From: Verrucomicrobiaceae bacterium UBA2429
Lineage (GTDB): Bacteria > Verrucomicrobiota > Verrucomicrobiia > Verrucomicrobiales > Verrucomicrobiaceae
DNA length: 64,000 nt
Direction: 5' to 3'
Assembly: GCA_002343505.1 (NCBI GenBank)
Contig: DDQZ01000070.1
Coordinates: 62,001 to 126,000 of the forward strand
This document shows positions 61,699 to 64,000 of the stretch, in pieces. Both the position numbers and the translations under genes were made by a program. Positions within the stretch are counted from its first letter, which is position 1. Every line of letters starts with the position of its first letter. The notes beneath the pieces were generated by a model. That model saw only the letters and a list, made by a program, of their open reading frames with translations. It did not search any database and was not told the DNA's origin.

Positions 61699-61858
61699 GG
61701 TGCCATTTTAATAAATATGGATTTCATAGCAATTTATTTTTCAAAAATTTTAGCTTTTCTTAAATTATTGGGGTTTCGGCCTTCCTGTTGCGTAAGCGAC
61801 GGCAAGTTTTCAGCCGCCATCTTGCGCCTTGAGCGGTTCCCCGTCATGATCCCACGCC
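61699..61858. promoter_or_regulatory. AT-rich divergent promoter region
   Basis: About 100 bases of unusually AT-rich DNA (61705-61770, runs such as TTTTTCAAAAATTTTAG) between the divergent LysM and trpD genes. No trp leader peptide or attenuator was recognised. Confidence 0.5.
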
Positions 61859-62893
61859 ATGAAAAAAATCCTCTCCGACCTGAAAATGGGAAACGCCCTC
61901 ACCGAAGCCCAAATCCGAGAGGCGGCGGCTTTTCTCACCGATGAGCACGAGTCGGATGAAACAAAGGCCGTTTTTTTGAAGGCACTGGCAGAGAAGGGCG
62001 AGACGCCGGCGGAGATCGCGGCCTTTGTTGGGGAGTTTCTGAAACTGGCCGTGGACCCCGGCCTGGACCGCGCCCGGCTGCCGGGACCGATGCTGGACGT
62101 GGTGGGCACCGGAGGGGACAAGCTGCATCTTTTCAATGTCTCAACCACGGCCATGTTCATTCTGGCGGGCGGCGGCGTGTGCGTGACGAAGCACGGGAAC
62201 CGGGGCGTGACCAGCAAGGCGGGCGGCGCGGATGTGCTGGAGGCGCTGGGCATCCGCATTGACCTGCCGGTGGAGCGCGTGGCGCGCGGTATCGAGACCA
62301 ACGGGCTGGGCTTCTTCTTCGCGCCACTCTATCACCCCGCCTTCAAAGCGGTGGCTGGCGCGCGCAAGATGCTCGCTGCGGAAGGGCGGCGCTCCATTTT
62401 TAATCTGCTCGGCCCGCTGCTGAACCCGGCGCGGCCGGATTACCAGCTCATCGGCGTTTTTGACCCGGCGCTGACCCGCGTGTTTGGCGAGATCCTGCTC
62501 GCCCTTGGGCGCAAAACCGCGTGGGTGGTGCATGGAAAGGCGGGCCAAGGCGGCATGGACGAGCTTTCCACCCTGGGCCAGACGCAGGTGTGCGCGGTGA
62601 GCGGCGGATCGCTGGGCGAAAGTGTGGTGGATCCTGAATCGCTCGGTTTTGCCAAAGCGAAGCTGGAGGACTTGACCGGCGGCGACGCGGCGGAAAACGC
62701 GGCCATCATCGAGGGCATCCTCTCCGGCACGGAGAAGGGGCCAAAGCGCGACATCGCCGTGCTCAACGCGGCGGCGGGCTTCGTCATCACCGGCCTGGCA
62801 GCCGACCTCGCCGCAGGGTGTGAGCTGGCGCAGACCGTGCTCGACCGCGGCGCCGCGCACGCAAAGATGCGCGCCATGCGGGACTGGTGCTGA
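61859..62893 (+). CDS. trpD: Anthranilate phosphoribosyltransferase
   Basis: A 344-residue enzyme of tryptophan synthesis that joins phosphoribosyl pyrophosphate to anthranilate. The conserved blocks are DVVGTGGDKLHLFNVST (PRPP site, about 79-95), KHGNRGVTSKAGGADVLE (about 107-124), FFFAPLYHPAFKAV and RSIFNLLGPLLNPARP, and GMDELS further on. Length is normal. It stands alone, not in a trp operon; its stop is 3 bases from the stop of the convergent ATPase gene. Confidence 0.96.
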   Translation: MKKILSDLKMGNALTEAQIREAAAFLTDEHESDETKAVFLKALAEKGETPAEIAAFVGEFLKLAVDPGLDRARLPGPMLDVVGTGGDKLHLFNVSTTAMFILAGGGVCVTKHGNRGVTSKAGGADVLEALGIRIDLPVERVARGIETNGLGFFFAPLYHPAFKAVAGARKMLAAEGRRSIFNLLGPLLNPARPDYQLIGVFDPALTRVFGEILLALGRKTAWVVHGKAGQGGMDELSTLGQTQVCAVSGGSLGESVVDPESLGFAKAKLEDLTGGDAAENAAIIEGILSGTEKGPKRDIAVLNAAAGFVITGLAADLAAGCELAQTVLDRGAAHAKMRAMRDWC

Positions 62894-62896
62894 GAC

Positions 62897-64000
62897 TCAC
62901 AAGCGCTCGAACAGGCGCTCCACAGGCACGAGAAAGTCGAAGGCATCGGACTCCTCCAGCGCGGGTGCCAGCGCGCCCGCATAGACCAGCGCCGTGCGCA
63001 CAGACTGGCCGGGCGGCAGCTTCAGGCGGACCACCTTTTCCATCACCTCGTCAGCCACGCTGGCAGGGATGTTTTGGCGTAACTTCACCTCGATGACATA
63101 GAGTGAGCGGCGTGTGCGCAGGAGAAGGTCAATCTGGCAGCCTTTTCGCCGCTGCGTCTGGCGCTGTACATATGGCGCGGCATTCAGCAGGGGCGTATGC
63201 GCCAGCTTCAGGCGGGGGAGCAGCGCATCGAGGTTGGCGAGCACAAGGTTCTCCAATTGCAGGCCGAGGATGGACTCCCAGCCCTCCAGGTTTTCGAGCG
63301 CGGTGGCGCGGAAGAGGCCTTTCTCAATGCGCTCCCGCTGCGGGTCCACATACTTCAAAAAGAAGCGCAGATAGTTGTCCGAAAGCCGGTGGCGAGCCTC
63401 GCGCGGGCGGCTGCGGCCGGTGGCCGGGTCAAAGGGCGCGTCCTTGCGCAGAAAGCCCGCCAGCTCGAGGTCCTCCAAAGCCGCGCCCAGGCTGCCGCCG
63501 CGTTCGCGCCCCAGCGCCGTGCTGATCTGGTCCAGCGTGCGCGGCCCCTCCACGAGAGTGCGCACGATCTCGCGGTATGTGCCCGCCTTGCGCGTGAAGA
63601 GATCGTGAAAAATGCTGTCAAACTCGCGGAAGAGCATCCCGCCCGGATTGAAGCACCAGTCGTGAATGTTCTCCTCCGCCGTGCGCGCGGGGTCTATCTC
63701 CTCCAGGTAGCGCGGCACCCCGCCAGTGACGCTGAGGACGCGCAGCTTGTCCGCCGCGCTGATGCGCGCGCCACGCCGCCCCCAAAACTCCGCGCAGTCC
63801 GGCAGCGGCAGCGGCCCCAGCCGGAACTGCCACGCGCAGCGCCCCACGAAGCCGGTGCTGCGCAGGATGTTTTCCTCGATCCAGGAGGACACCGAGCCGC
63901 ACAGCACGAGCACGAGGTGCGGATGCTTCGAGAAATGCGCGTCCCAGGCCGTCTTCAGGTGCCCGGCAAAGTCGGCGTCCCCCGCGGCCATCCAGGAAAT
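62897..64000 (-). CDS. DUF234-type (DEXX-box) ATPase, 5' end beyond the window
   Basis: The frame is open through the right edge; only the last ~368 residues are present. The start at 63991 is not the true start, since the frame continues upstream with ISWM, the tail of a Walker B-type DEISW motif. Seen here: VLVLCGSVSSWIEENI (sensor I-like), TGGVPRYLEEIDP, a winged-helix segment (GPRTLDQISTALGRERGG) and a C-terminal DUF234/PD-(D/E)xK-like segment (RRKGCQIDLLLRTRRSLYVIEVK). These ATPases are common in archaea and many bacteria; their substrates are largely unknown. Confidence 0.85.
   Translation of the reverse strand: MSWMAAGDADFAGHLKTAWDAHFSKHPHLVLVLCGSVSSWIEENILRSTGFVGRCAWQFRLGPLPLPDCAEFWGRRGARISAADKLRVLSVTGGVPRYLEEIDPARTAEENIHDWCFNPGGMLFREFDSIFHDLFTRKAGTYREIVRTLVEGPRTLDQISTALGRERGGSLGAALEDLELAGFLRKDAPFDPATGRSRPREARHRLSDNYLRFFLKYVDPQRERIEKGLFRATALENLEGWESILGLQLENLVLANLDALLPRLKLAHTPLLNAAPYVQRQTQRRKGCQIDLLLRTRRSLYVIEVKLRQNIPASVADEVMEKVVRLKLPPGQSVRTALVYAGALAPALEESDAFDFLVPVERLFERL

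Overview
The window is a chromosomal segment of a high-GC Verrucomicrobiota bacterium, most likely Verrucomicrobiaceae or Prosthecobacter-like. This is inferred from gene content: an adjacent DUF1800/DUF1501 pair, two PVC-type dehydrogenase/HEAT/cytochrome c proteins, very long secreted proteins with PA14, LamG and Ig-like modules, DUF6600 and DUF4412 proteins, and a serine/threonine kinase beside ECF sigma factors. No rRNA or tRNA was recognised. All function calls come from reading the sequence; no database search was possible.

Layout. 1-8230: DUF1501 (cut by the left edge) and a giant DUF1800 surface protein. 8365-10803: HerA/DUF853-like ATPase. 10.8-13.45 kb: an accessory island. It holds palindromic repeats, then two lower-GC genes (EcsC family; four-helix membrane protein) each followed by an integron-type attC-like site with no integrase nearby, then a perfect 13 x 21 bp minisatellite. 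13.5-16.0 kb: two Gfo/Idh/MocA oxidoreductases. 16.2-22.3 kb: envelope functions (HtrA protease, DUF6600 coiled-coil lipoprotein, orphan OppB-like permease, SurA-like foldase). 22.4-31.3 kb: signalling, with an ECF sigma/anti-sigma-like/PDZ operon, a histone-deacetylase-fold enzyme, a Ser/Thr kinase, an OmpA protein, a DUF3592 protein, a second ECF sigma factor and a secreted protein. 31.4-36.5 kb: an SMP-30 lipoprotein, then an XcyI-type restriction-modification pair followed by a GAF protein and a cytosolic subtilase. 36.6-45.9 kb: secreted carbohydrate-type proteins, QueE, cell-wall hydrolases. 45.9-60.3 kb: a 1921-residue ceramidase-LamG-dehydrogenase-cytochrome fusion, a MacB-like permease, an Lhr-type helicase, DUF4412 and a second dehydrogenase/cytochrome. 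60.3-64 kb: LysM protein, TrpD and a DUF234-type ATPase cut by the right edge.

The strongest unusual signals are: (1) the two-cassette integron-like array, where each cassette's 3' R'' box is a perfect complement of its own 5' end, as cassette circularisation predicts; (2) several unrelated palindromic element families lying in frame inside coding sequences, including two 103-bp copies with 18-bp terminal inverted repeats in one gene and a four-hairpin cluster just before the SAT motif of the Lhr helicase; (3) repeated small beta modules placed inside the DUF1800 domain; (4) the restriction-modification/GAF/subtilase gene run.
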